DNA of 20,631 nucleotides from Lewinellaceae bacterium (lineage in GTDB: Bacteria > Bacteroidota > Bacteroidia > Chitinophagales > Saprospiraceae): positions 1-20,631 of the forward strand of contig JADJYW010000005.1 in the NCBI GenBank assembly GCA_016719605.1. Reading direction: 5' to 3'. This document shows, in pieces, positions 1 to 7,779 of this stretch. Each line of letters opens with the position of its first letter. The first letter of the stretch is position 1. A program made the position numbers and the translations under genes. The notes beneath the pieces were generated by a model. It was not told the DNA's origin and ran no database searches. It saw nothing but the letters and a program-made list of their open reading frames with translations.

Positions 1-103
1 CAGCAACGGCAAACCGTTGCCCGACGCACCTACTACTACATTATCGGGCCGGGGTGGGATAATCTGGTCATCAATGGAACCATCACCTTATTTTGCGGTA
101 AAC
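1..103 (+). pseudogene. 3' end of a secreted protein with a gliding-motility-associated (CHU-C type) C-terminal domain, frameshifted
   Basis: Only the last 30 or so codons lie in the window. Frame 2 reads NGKPLPD over bases 5-25, then the sense continues in frame 1 as TYYYIIGPGWDNLVINGTIT. Together this resembles the 'G.pvPdGtYyYii......GtitLfr' ending of the CHU-C/gliding-motility-associated C-terminal domain, a type B T9SS sorting signal in Bacteroidota. One base appears to be missing near 26 (GACGCACC where GACGGCACC would keep frame). Another seems missing in the T-run near 95-98; restoring it gives a stop at about 101-103. Without these repairs frame 1 runs on into the next gene. A PorP/SprF-like gene directly downstream is the usual partner of such proteins, which supports the call. 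The gene is either decayed or affected by assembly errors. Confidence 0.55.
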
Positions 104-121
104 AGCAACAGGATATGAACA

Positions 122-139
122 GGGCGGCTTCGGCCGCCC
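122..139 (+). other. Perfect hairpin with a UUCG tetraloop between the secreted-protein end and the PorP/SprF-like gene
   Basis: GGGCGGC at 122-128 and GCCGCCC at 133-139 pair perfectly around a TTCG loop. There is no T-run after the 3' arm, so it is a poor intrinsic terminator. A very stable RNA hairpin 30 bases before the downstream ATG at 169 would fit an mRNA processing or stability element, or a partial terminator, within a two-gene operon. Confidence 0.5.
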
Positions 140-168
140 CCTGCTACTTCACCATTCAAAAAAAGATC

Positions 169-1104
169 ATGGCAAATAAACTTACCCTTTTTGTGATTGG
201 CTGCCTGTTTTGCACAGGCCTGAGCGCACAGCAGTTGCCTATTTTCAACCAATACACGGAGCTGCAATCCTACCTCAATCCGGCCGGTGTTCCGATTGAT
301 TATGTGCAGTACAACCAGCCGTTGGTGGCGGGAATCAGTTTCCGGCGGCAATGGGTGGGCGATGAGATGCGCCCACGACCGGGCTGGCGCATTTCAACTA
401 TGTGCGGGAAGACGCGAACCTGTCGGTTTTCGGGGGTTTGCTGGTCAATGACCAAACCGGCCCCACCGGGACGACCGGTTTCTATGGGCGCTACTCCTAC
501 CAGATTCGACCGTCCATGGGCGAGAACATGTTGATCGGTGTTGGATTGAGTGCCGGTATCGTTCAGCACCGCCTTCGTTCAGCGGAATTGCAATTCGATG
601 TGGAGGACTTTTGTCGGGCACGCGGCAGGGCAAGTTCCTGCCGGATTTCGGAATCCGGCGTCAACTTTATTTATTTCCCGGAACAGCGGAAGATACTACG
701 CCGGCCTTTCCATACCACAAACCGCCGGCATACGGGCAAAATTCAAAGCATGGATGGCGATGAGTTGTCCCCTGAAAAGACCGCGCATATTTACCTCCAA
801 TGGCGTCATTTTCCCTTCCGGGCAACAGGGTTTTATCGAGCCGTCTTTCTGGTTGAAATATACGCCCAACGCGCCCATGCACGTCAACCTGAACATCCGG
901 CAGAAAATTTGCCAACAACTGGATTGGCGGCGGATACTCCACCTCGAACGCGATCCACCTGAGTCCGGCCTGATCCTGAAAGACTTGCTCGGGCTGGAGC
1001 AATCGCTCTTTCGGTTTGGCTATAGTTTCGACTACAATATCTCCAGTTTCGGGGGTGTATTTGGAACGAGCCATGAGCTGACGGTGAGTTATGCGTGGCA
1101 TTAG
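169..1104 (+). pseudogene. PorP/SprF-family T9SS outer-membrane protein, broken by several frameshifts
   Basis: The gene starts with ATG at 169 and a clear signal peptide (MANKLTLFVIGCLFCTGLSA), followed by QQLPIFNQYTELQSYLNPAG, the usual start of mature PorP/SprF proteins. Later family-like pieces are NLSVFGGLLVNDQTGPTG (frame 3), GRYYAGLSIPQTAG (frame 1), GFIEPSFWLKYTPNAP (frame 1) and GYSFDYNISSFGGVFGTSHE near the end (frame 1). The sense moves between frames at about 370-385, 609-612, 655, 680, 740-825 and 915-960. Most shifts need one base added or removed, often in a homopolymer. The repaired length would be about 310 residues, normal for the family. These proteins sit in the outer membrane and help deliver particular T9SS cargo, often encoded just upstream. 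As written the gene cannot be functional, but sequencing or assembly error is not excluded. Confidence 0.7.
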
Positions 1105-1500
1105 TTTTTTTCACCGCGGAGACGCAGAGACGCAGCGTATTTTTTTCACCGCAGAGGCGCGGAGACGCAGAGACATAGAGTAGTTTTTTCACCGCAGAGG
1201 CGCGGAGACGCAGAGACATAGAGTAGTTTTTTCACCGCAGAGGCGCGGAGACGCAGAGACATAGAGTAGTTTTTTCACCGCAGAGGCGCGGAGACGCAGA
1301 GACGTAGAGTAGTTTTTTCACCGCAGAGGCGCGGAGACGCAGAGACATAGGTAGGTTTTCACCGCAGAGGCGGAGACGCAGAGACGTAGAGTAGTTTTTT
1401 CACTGCGAAAAGGCTACTCTACGGTGAAAAAACTACTCTACGTCTCTGCGTCTCCGCGCCTCTGCGGTGAAAAAAATACGCTGCGTCTCCGCGGTGAAAA
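1105..1500. repeat. Array of 43-bp G+C-rich tandem repeats with an inverted copy of its left end at the right end
   Basis: Units beginning CACCGCAGAGGCGCGGAGAC start at 1147, 1190, 1233, 1276, 1319 and 1360 with a period of 43 bp (41 for the last ones), separated by a T-run. A shorter variant starts at 1112 and a degenerate one at 1401. From 1424 to about 1500 the sequence is the reverse complement of 1105-1195: the GCGGAGACGCAGCG variant, the TATTTTTTT spacer and one full unit all reappear in inverted order. The left copy has 8 extra bases and there is an A/G difference in the unit. The block fills the space between the 3' ends of two convergent genes (stops at 1104 and 1529), so it could fold into a large hairpin in transcripts from either side. 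The bases after it, 1501-1528, hold only a fragment of the same motif. Confidence 0.9.
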
Positions 1501-1528
1501 ACAAAACCGTCTCCGCAGTAGAGACCGC

Positions 1529-2500
1529 TTAGCCCAGCAGCACCTCCACCGTACCCGCTATTTCCAAACCTGCGGTGCGGGCGGTGCCTTCGAATATCCG
1601 CCGGCCGTTTTCGAGCAGTTCGGTGTGGATGGTGGCTTGCAGGCTCTCGTTGATTTTTCCGGTCATGTCGCCGGAGATAGGCGACACGAGTGCTGTTCCG
1701 GGCGCATGGTGCGCCCGGATGCGCAGTTCTGTACGGGGATTTTTGAACACCAGCGACACCGAATCGGCGCCCAGTTCGAGGTATTGGCGCGCCCCCGTGT
1801 AGGTCGCAAACCGGAACAGCCGCCCATCCAGCCAGAAGCCGCTGATAAATCCGATGAAATGCCCGGTCAGCCAGGGGATATGGGCAATGGAGGCCAGGAG
1901 CGAGGCGCGGTCGTGCGTGTCGAAATGGTTGGTTTGCATCCAGACATAAGCGCGGGGGAAGGAGCGTCCCCAGTCTTTTTCAATGTAGCCTTTGCCGCCA
2001 TGGAGGTCAATCCGGCGGTCGCCGAGTTGCAGCGTCCCCTCCAGGCGGTGTTGCAGGCTAACCACCCCGTGAAAACATTCCATAAACGGCACGAACGAAT
2101 ACCAGCCCATGATGCCGGGTGCGCCCAGCATTTTGGGCCAGGGCGTCGGGTTTTGGAAATGTACGGTTCCGGAGAGGCCCGGCAGGTCGAGTGTGATTTT
2201 CTGACTGGAGAAAAAATTATTGCCGAGTTGCAGTTCGAAGTGCTGTGCGGAGGGCTGAAAATCGCCGGCTTCGAAGCGGTGGTAGGTGGCGGTGCAGGCT
2301 TTGCCGTCCATGACTTGCACAAACGCGTGTTGGCGGCCGTGCTCGTCCATCGAAATACCGGGGATGACTGCCACGGCGGCGCTTTCATCGGCGCTCACAA
2401 GTTTGAAATACCAGCCTTCAAAGTAGCGGCGACTGCGGCCCCAGCCGTGGTACATATCCGGGTTCCAGAGGGCGCGCCAGCGGCGGGAGAAGGTTTTCAT
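1529..2500 (-). CDS. Tocopherol-cyclase-family protein of unknown substrate
   Basis: The product has about 323 residues from the ATG at 2500. That start is preferred over one at 2551 because the family begins near the conserved WNPDMYHGWGR segment. Recognisable features of the tocopherol cyclase family (Pfam Tocopherol_cycl) are FEGWYFKLV near residue 28, GGKGYIEKDWG followed by FPRAYVWMQTNHF in the middle, and ISGFWLDGRLFRFATYTGA after that. In plants and cyanobacteria the family closes the chromanol ring of vitamin E. Heterotrophic Bacteroidota carry distant members of unknown function, so no tocopherol synthesis is claimed. There is no signal peptide. The gene lies 47 bp downstream of aroC on the same strand and is probably co-transcribed with it. 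It ends facing the repeat block. Confidence 0.75.
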   Translation of the reverse strand: MKTFSRRWRALWNPDMYHGWGRSRRYFEGWYFKLVSADESAAVAVIPGISMDEHGRQHAFVQVMDGKACTATYHRFEAGDFQPSAQHFELQLGNNFFSSQKITLDLPGLSGTVHFQNPTPWPKMLGAPGIMGWYSFVPFMECFHGVVSLQHRLEGTLQLGDRRIDLHGGKGYIEKDWGRSFPRAYVWMQTNHFDTHDRASLLASIAHIPWLTGHFIGFISGFWLDGRLFRFATYTGARQYLELGADSVSLVFKNPRTELRIRAHHAPGTALVSPISGDMTGKINESLQATIHTELLENGRRIFEGTARTAGLEIAGTVEVLLG

Positions 2501-2547
2501 GCAGGTAAATCTATTTGAATATGAAATAAACCAAGCCGGCAAGCGCC

Positions 2548-3645
2548 TCACTCCAGCGTCGAAGTGCGCATTCGCAGCAAGTGGTCGGCCAGTACCAGCG
2601 CCGTCATGGCCTCCACGATGGGCACGGCCCGGGGCACTACGCAGGGGTCGTGCCGCCCTTTGCCCACTACCGTCACCGGTTCGCCGGCGGTATTGACGGA
2701 CGGCTGGTCGCGCATGATTGTGGCAACGGGCTTGAAGGCAACGCGGAAATAGATGTCCATACCATTGGAAATACCGCCCTGAATGCCGCCGGAGTAGTTT
2801 GTTGCAGTTTGGAGTTTTGGGTTTGGAGTTTTGATCTTGTCGGGCAGGAAAAGGTCGTTGTGTTCGCTGCCCGGCATGGCGACCCCGGCAAATCCGGAGC
2901 CGTATTCGAATCCCTTGGCTGCGTTGATACTGAGCATGGCTTTGCCGAGGTCGGCGTGTAGTTTGTCGAACACCGGCTCGCCGAGGCCGGGCGGGCAGCC
3001 ACGCACCACGCCCGTGACTACACCGCCGATGGTGTCGCCGGCTTTGCGCACGTCGCGGATCAATTGGATCATTTTTTCGGCCATGACCGGGTCGGGGCAG
3101 CGCACGTCGTTGGTTTCGGTTTGCGACAAATCCAGTTCGGTGTACGGCGTTTGGAACGCCAGGTTTCCGACCTGGCTGACATACGCGTGTACCGAGATAC
3201 CGTATCGGAGCAGGAGCATTTTGGCAATGGCGCCGGCGGCTACGCGGGCTGCGGTTTCGCGGGCACTGCTGCGGCCGCCACCCCGGTAGTCGCGGTAGCC
3301 GTATTTGGTTTGCCAGGTATAGTCGGCGTGACTGGGTCGGAAGGTATCGGCGAGGTGGTCGTAGTCGCTGGAGCGCTGGTTTTCGTTCGGGATGAGCAGT
3401 GCGATGGGCGTGCCTGTGGTTTTGCCCTCAAAAACACCGCTGAGCACCTGCGCGGTATCACTTTCCTTGCGTTGGGTAACGATAGCGCTCTGGCCCGGCC
3501 GACGGCGATCCAGCTCGTGCTGGACAAATTCGAGGTCGAAAAGCAGGCCGGCTGGACAACCGTCCACGACACACCCGATGGCCGCTCCGTGGGATTCGCC
3601 GAACGTAGTGACGCGAAAGAGGCTGCCGAAGGTGTTGCCTGCCAC
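2548..3645 (-). CDS. aroC: Chorismate synthase
   Basis: The product has 365 residues, the usual size, and catalyses the last step of the shikimate pathway: loss of phosphate from 5-enolpyruvylshikimate 3-phosphate to give chorismate, with reduced FMN. Family motifs are present in order: FGESHG near residue 15, DRRRPGQS near 47, the RGGGRSSARETAARVAAGA block at about 120-140, GFAGVAMPGSEHND, SGGIQGGISNG, and DPCVVPRAVPIVEA near the end. The start is GTG at 3645, fixed by the conserved MAGNTFGSLFRVTTFGESHG beginning. It lies 19 bp after the thioredoxin-like gene on the same strand. One oddity is that the loop between the SEHND and NYSGG motifs seems slightly long and is encoded by a 14-bp tandem repeat (2807-2832). 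Confidence 0.97.
   Translation of the reverse strand: MAGNTFGSLFRVTTFGESHGAAIGCVVDGCPAGLLFDLEFVQHELDRRRPGQSAIVTQRKESDTAQVLSGVFEGKTTGTPIALLIPNENQRSSDYDHLADTFRPSHADYTWQTKYGYRDYRGGGRSSARETAARVAAGAIAKMLLLRYGISVHAYVSQVGNLAFQTPYTELDLSQTETNDVRCPDPVMAEKMIQLIRDVRKAGDTIGGVVTGVVRGCPPGLGEPVFDKLHADLGKAMLSINAAKGFEYGSGFAGVAMPGSEHNDLFLPDKIKTPNPKLQTATNYSGGIQGGISNGMDIYFRVAFKPVATIMRDQPSVNTAGEPVTVVGKGRHDPCVVPRAVPIVEAMTALVLADHLLRMRTSTLE
2807..2832. repeat. Short tandem repeat inside aroC
   Basis: The 12-mer GTTTGGAGTTTT occurs at 2807-2818 and again at 2821-2832, a 14-bp period. On the coding strand this is AAAACTCCAAAC repeated, giving KTPNPKLQ in chorismate synthase. Its base composition is unlike the surrounding G+C-rich codons, which suggests a slippage-derived or inserted stretch in a tolerant loop. 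Confidence 0.75.
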
Positions 3646-3664
3646 GGGTGGGTTGAGGGGGGGG

Positions 3665-4187
3665 TTAATTTTGGTTGTTACCGAATTTGCGTTCGTAGGT
3701 TTCCCAAGGGGTTGTTTTGTGGCTGTCGGAGCCGAAATAGTTCAGAATGGCTTCCAGTTTGGGCGCTTCGAGGTAGCCGGGGATCGGCTGAATAACGCTC
3801 ATGGTTTCATCGAGGAATACAACGGTGGGAAAACTCAGTCGGTTGTTGAGCAGTTCGGCGGCGAGTTCGTGGTAGCCGCGTGCGCCGTTTTTGCGGAAGG
3901 AATAGGTTTTATTGTTAAACGTGATTTCCTCCTGCTGTTCGGCGTTGAGTTTGACGGGGTAGTAATTGTCATTCAGATACTGTGCCACCGAAGGATCCAC
4001 GCTTCGAGCGGGTGTTTGCCGGGGGCTGAGCAGCCGGTTTGCCGGCATTTTCCGGCTGTACCTTCGGCGTAGCAGGCGGCGTATTGCGGGCAGACGGCGC
4101 CACCGTGGCACTGTTTCGCGGCGAAGTCTGCGCGACAAGTGCATCAACAAAAAGAGCGAAAAAACTCAAAATCAAAATTTTGCGCAT
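3665..4187 (-). pseudogene. Secreted thioredoxin-like protein, frameshifted and lacking the CxxC segment
   Basis: The gene begins with ATG at 4187 and a signal peptide (MRKILILSFFALFVDALVAQ), then a Pro/Ala-rich linker ending near PPANTRSK. The next segment is in another frame and reads DPSVAQYLNDNYYPVKLNAE, then HELAAELLNNRLSFPTVVFLD, and ends ETYERKFGNNQN. That second part matches the C-terminal half of a common Bacteroidota thioredoxin-fold family in which a WCGWCK-type active site normally comes just before the 'dp.Va.ylN' segment. Here the linker joins straight to it, so about 50 codons (first strand, first helix and the CxxC) are missing and the frame changes near 3995-4010. A working reductase is very unlikely. 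It is the first gene of the trx-like/aroC/tocopherol-cyclase-like operon. Confidence 0.65.
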
Positions 4188-4218
4188 GGCGACACCAGAT
4201 AGGTTTGAACAAATCAAG

Positions 4219-4250
4219 CAAAAGTAGCGCGGATGTAACCGAAAAACCAA
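4219..4250 (-). promoter_or_regulatory. Bacteroidota-type promoter for the thioredoxin-like/aroC operon
   Basis: On the minus strand TACTTTTG (4226-4219) matches the Bacteroidota -7 consensus TAnnTTTG. TTGG (4250-4247) lies 20 bases upstream of it, as expected for the -33 element. The inferred transcription start is about 25 bases before the ATG at 4187. Confidence 0.5.
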
Positions 4251-4251
4251 C

Positions 4252-4269
4252 GTTGCGCTTTCCGGCGCA
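4252..4269. other. Small inverted repeat between divergent genes
   Basis: TTGCGC at about 4253-4258 pairs with GCGCAA about six bases further on. It lies just upstream of the promoter candidate at 4219-4250, in the divergent region between the thioredoxin-like gene and the recombinase. A second small inverted repeat (ATGCCG with CGGCAT) lies at about 4327-4344. No function is evident; operator or recombinase-related sites are possible. The rest of 4188-4429 shows no gene. Confidence 0.3.
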
Positions 4270-4429
4270 AGGTACTTTAAAGAAAGTTTAACCCTTTTGA
4301 GGTGTTAGCAAAGCCTTGCGCATTTTATGCCGTTTATCCGGCATGTTATACCGTTCTTTGTGGCTTAGCGCCGCTTTGTCCGGCCTCGCAGCAGGGTTTC
4401 GTTTGTACCAATTTCTGTACTCATTTTAC

Positions 4430-5629
4430 ATGCGACATCCAAGCATCACCATCGTCCAGCGAGGTAGGGCAGACCGGTTCGGTTTCCAGAAACTCTACCT
4501 GCGCTACTCCTGGAACTACCACACCAATTACATCGCCCTTCCCTGGAAAGTGCTGCCCAAGGACTGGGACGCACGCGCCCAATCCGTGAAGCCGAAAGCC
4601 ATTCTGGGCGGTGAAAGCGCCGTTGTTGTGAACACCGATTTGCGCAACAAACTGAACAAAGCCTTTCTCATCGCCACTGAACTAATGGCAGCGAACATAG
4701 CGCCTTCCTTCGAGGTATTCCGCCAAAAGTTTGACGGCAACCGCAAACAGTTTTCTTCCTTCGCCGCCACGGCGGAAGAAATTTTGAAAAAAGAACTGGC
4801 CGCCAGGGAAGTAACCCCTTCCACCTTCAAAGCCTACCGGGCTGCGATCCGGAAGTTTGTGGGTGAGGTAGGCGACCTGTCTGTACAGCAACTCACCCGC
4901 GACAAGATTTTGCAGTTTAAAAGCAAAATGGTCGCCATCGGCAAGGAAAATATGTCGGCGCAGTACCTGCGAAACTTCAAGGTAGTGTACAACAAGGTGC
5001 TCAAGTTTCACCGGTTGAAAGACTTGCACAGCCCTTTCGAGGATATGGAGTTCAAGGTGGAACGGATTTCAAACAAGAAGAAGTTGACGGTCGAGGAGTA
5101 CAAGATACTCCGTAAAGCGCTCCCGGCTTTTTCCGAGGGAAGCGATGGACACGAAACCATCCGCCGCTTTCTGATCATGTGCCGCGGCCTGCGGTACTCC
5201 GATACGGAACAAATCAACCGGCACGCGCATTTTTTTGAGATGCAGGACGGCGAGACCACCTACCGGTATCTGTTGAAGTCGGCCCAAAAAACCGGCACTC
5301 AGGAAATTGTCCCTATTTCGGAAACGGACGCGCAAGTGCTGCTGAAATGGCGGGAGGACGGCTCCCTTTTCAAAAAGATAACATACCCTGCCTACGTCAA
5401 AAAACTGAAACGAATCAGCCGGGATCTGATCGGACGGGAAATCACTACACACTTTGGCCGACACTTCACCGGCGACCTGATCCTGAACAGCGGCGTCATG
5501 GATGCCGAAGATGTAAAAAAGATACTCGGTGTGACGAGCGACCGGATCGCAGAGGTATATGCGCAGCGGGATATAAAGACGTTGTTGAAGAAGTTTTACA
5601 AAGCGGTGGAGGTCTTGGAAGGGAAGTGA
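4430..5629 (+). CDS. Tyrosine recombinase/integrase, Bacteroidota type
   Basis: The product has 399 residues from the ATG at 4430; an upstream start at 4316 would add residues unlike the family. The order is typical: an N-terminal arm-binding domain (residues 1-50, with LYLRYSWNYHTNYIALPWKV), a SAM-like core-binding domain (about 105-205), and a catalytic domain (about 215-390). Catalytic residues visible are Arg255 in CRGLRYSD, Lys287 in QKTG, His341 and Arg344 in HFGRH, and the nucleophile Tyr377 in EVYAQRD. The usual second histidine in the 'LGH' motif is valine here (ILGVTS, residue 368), which is uncommon and may lower activity. Such enzymes integrate or excise mobile elements or invert DNA. 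It stands alone and converges on the metal cluster 52 bp away. No tRNA or clear attachment site was found beside it. Confidence 0.9.
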   Translation: MRHPSITIVQRGRADRFGFQKLYLRYSWNYHTNYIALPWKVLPKDWDARAQSVKPKAILGGESAVVVNTDLRNKLNKAFLIATELMAANIAPSFEVFRQKFDGNRKQFSSFAATAEEILKKELAAREVTPSTFKAYRAAIRKFVGEVGDLSVQQLTRDKILQFKSKMVAIGKENMSAQYLRNFKVVYNKVLKFHRLKDLHSPFEDMEFKVERISNKKKLTVEEYKILRKALPAFSEGSDGHETIRRFLIMCRGLRYSDTEQINRHAHFFEMQDGETTYRYLLKSAQKTGTQEIVPISETDAQVLLKWREDGSLFKKITYPAYVKKLKRISRDLIGREITTHFGRHFTGDLILNSGVMDAEDVKKILGVTSDRIAEVYAQRDIKTLLKKFYKAVEVLEGK

Positions 5630-5681
5630 ATTTCTGTTGAAGAGAGGAAGATATGCCCCCCCTACAATCCCTCAGGGAGGT

Positions 5682-7720
5682 TCAAAACCGCATCCTTTGC
5701 ACCCTTACCGCGTTCAAAATCGCCAGCAACGCCACGCCCACATCCGCAAACACTGCTTCCCACATCGTGGCCAGACCGCCGGCGCCGAGGTTGAGCACTA
5801 CTAATTTCACGCCGAAGGCCAAGCCGATGTTTTGCCACACCACGCGCCGCGTGGCGCGACTGACGGCAATCGCCGTGGCCACTTTAGATGGTTCATCGGT
5901 TTGTATGACCACATCGGCGGTTTCGATGGCTACGTCGGAGCCGAGAGCGCCCATCGCAATGCCGATGTCGGCGGCAGCCAATACCGGGGCGTCGTTGATG
6001 CCGTCGCCCATAAATGCCACCGTTCGAGTGGGGTCTTCGCGCTGTAGCGCTTCCACTTGTTTCACCTTGCCTTCCGGGAGCAGGTCGCCGAAGACGCGTT
6101 CGATGCCGAGCACGGCGACTACTTTTTGCACCACGGCGTCCTTATCGCCCGAGAGGATCACCAGTTCGCGCACCCCGGCGCGATGCAGGCCGGCCACTGT
6201 TTGTTTGGCGTCGGGTTTAATTTCGTCGGCAATGGTTACATATCCCGCATATTGCCCGCCGACCGCTACCGCCGCGATGGTGTCCACCTCCGCATCGAGT
6301 TCGGACGGGTAGGCGATACCCGATTGTTGTAACAGTTTGGTATTGCCCACCAGCACGGCCCGACCGTCCACCGTGCCGTTTAACCCATGCCCGGCGATTT
6401 CCTGCACGTCGATTACGACGGCATTTTGCCAACTGATTTGGAGATCGCCGGCATGAGCAATCAGGGCTTTGCCCACCGGGTGGGTGGAATGCTGTTCGAG
6501 CGCGGCGGCCAGACGCAGCAATTCTTTTTTTTCGATGCAGGTATTTTCAACTTTTTGCACCTTGAAAACACCCTGTGTCAGCGTTCCGGTTTTGTCTATA
6601 ACTACCGTATTCACTTTGGCCATCAAATCCAAAAAGTTCGAGCCTTTGAATAAGATGCCGTTGTGCGACGCCGCCCCGATGCCGCCGAAATAACCCAGTG
6701 GTATCGAAATCACCAGGGCACAAGGGCAGGAAATGACTAAAAATATCAGCGCGCGATACAGCCAGGTCCGGAAGGTATAATCCTGGACGATAAAATATGG
6801 CACGAGCACCAGCAACACGGCCAGCAACACGACAATCGGAGTATATACTTTCGCAAACTTGCAGATGAACAACTCCGTCGGCGCTTTGCGGGCCGTGGCG
6901 TTTTGCACCAAATCGAGGATGCGAGCGATGCTGCTCTCGCCGAAAAGTTTGGTTACGCGGATTTCCACCACACTGTCGAGGCTGATCATTCCGGCCAATA
7001 CGGTTTCGTCAGCCGCGAGCGTGCGTGGCTTGCTTTCACCCGTGAGCGCGGCGGTGTCGAAACTACCCTGCACGCTCAGCAATACGCCGTCGAGCGACGC
7101 CCGCTCGCCCGGACGCACCCGGATGGTTTCGCCCACCTGCACGGTTTCGGGTTTGACGACAGCGGCCCGGCCGTCGCGCAATACGGTGGCTTGATCGGGA
7201 TGCACGTCAAGCAAGGCTTTGATGTTGCCTTTGGCACGGCGCACTGCCGCCGTCTGGAACAGTTCGCCCACGGCGTAAAACATCATTACGGCCACACCCT
7301 CGGGATATTGACCTATGGCAAATGCGCCAATGGTGGCCAGGCTCATTAGGAAAAATTCCGTGAAAAACTCGCCTTTCCCGATGGTCTCCGCCGCTTCTTT
7401 CAGCACGGGCCAGCCGACGGGCAGGTATGCTATCCCGTACCAAAGCAGTCGAATCCAGCCCTTCCAAAACGCGGGCTGTACATACTCGTCCAGTGCGATG
7501 CCGCCCAGCAGTAACAGGAAACTAATAATAGCGGGTAGGTATTCACCCCAGGGGGAGTGCGCTTCGCCGCCCACGTGGTCATGACGGTGCCCGTCGCCTT
7601 CTTCGTGTGGCCGGAGCAGCGGGGGGCGGTTTTTAGATCAATTTTTTCTTCGAGCGTACAGCAAAGTTGGCGGCCTTGCGCGTCGTAAGTGTGAACGTGA
7701 GGGACAATTGGGTCAGCCAT
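5682..7720 (-). CDS. Heavy-metal P-type ATPase (P1B-2, Zn/Cd/Pb class), copy 1, with an N-terminal frameshift
   Basis: This pump moves divalent soft metal ions out of the cytoplasm using ATP. Present are TGESK, the membrane metal site SCPCAL, DKTGTLT (phosphorylated Asp), STHPVGKA (the HP motif), and GDGINDAPVL. A late-membrane Lys and an Asp (FADVG) match the P1B-2 pattern of ZntA. The N-terminus from ATG 7720 reads MADPIVPHVHTYDAQGRQLC, continues with a second Cys and LEEKID, and is followed by a His-rich stretch. The frame breaks at a run of six G (7621-7626). A seventh would restore a 679-residue protein colinear with copy 2. As written, translation from 7720 ends after about 96 residues, and a GTG at 7574 could start a 630-residue pump lacking the metal-binding tail. 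It lies 60 bp after the deiminase gene and is last in the minus-strand cluster. Its membrane core reads ELFICKFAK where copy 2 has Arg for Cys. Confidence 0.9.
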
Positions 7721-7779
7721 TCGGTAAAGATTGAAAATGTACGAGACCCGGGGTGGTTTTGAACATAGGCGGTTTATTT

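Noticed and set aside
1105..1420. Regularly spaced repeats as a possible CRISPR array
   Set aside because: The whole 43-bp period is repeated, including the T-rich gap. There are no unique spacers and no cas genes.
1424..2518. Long plus-strand open frame of 364 codons
   Set aside because: It starts inside the repeat block and is antisense to the tocopherol-cyclase-family gene, whose frame carries clear family motifs. Its own translation is low-complexity and unlike any family I know.
3605..3640. Extra copy of the GGCTGCC-containing structured element
   Set aside because: The similarity is limited to a few bases and falls in conserved aroC codons; there is no matching second arm.
4316..4429. 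Upstream extension of the recombinase from an ATG at 4316
   Set aside because: The added residues do not resemble an arm-binding domain, which begins naturally at 4430, and the stretch holds inverted repeats more like intergenic DNA.
4188..4429. tRNA gene as an integration target next to the recombinase
   Set aside because: No cloverleaf or T-loop sequence could be found here or in 5630-5681.
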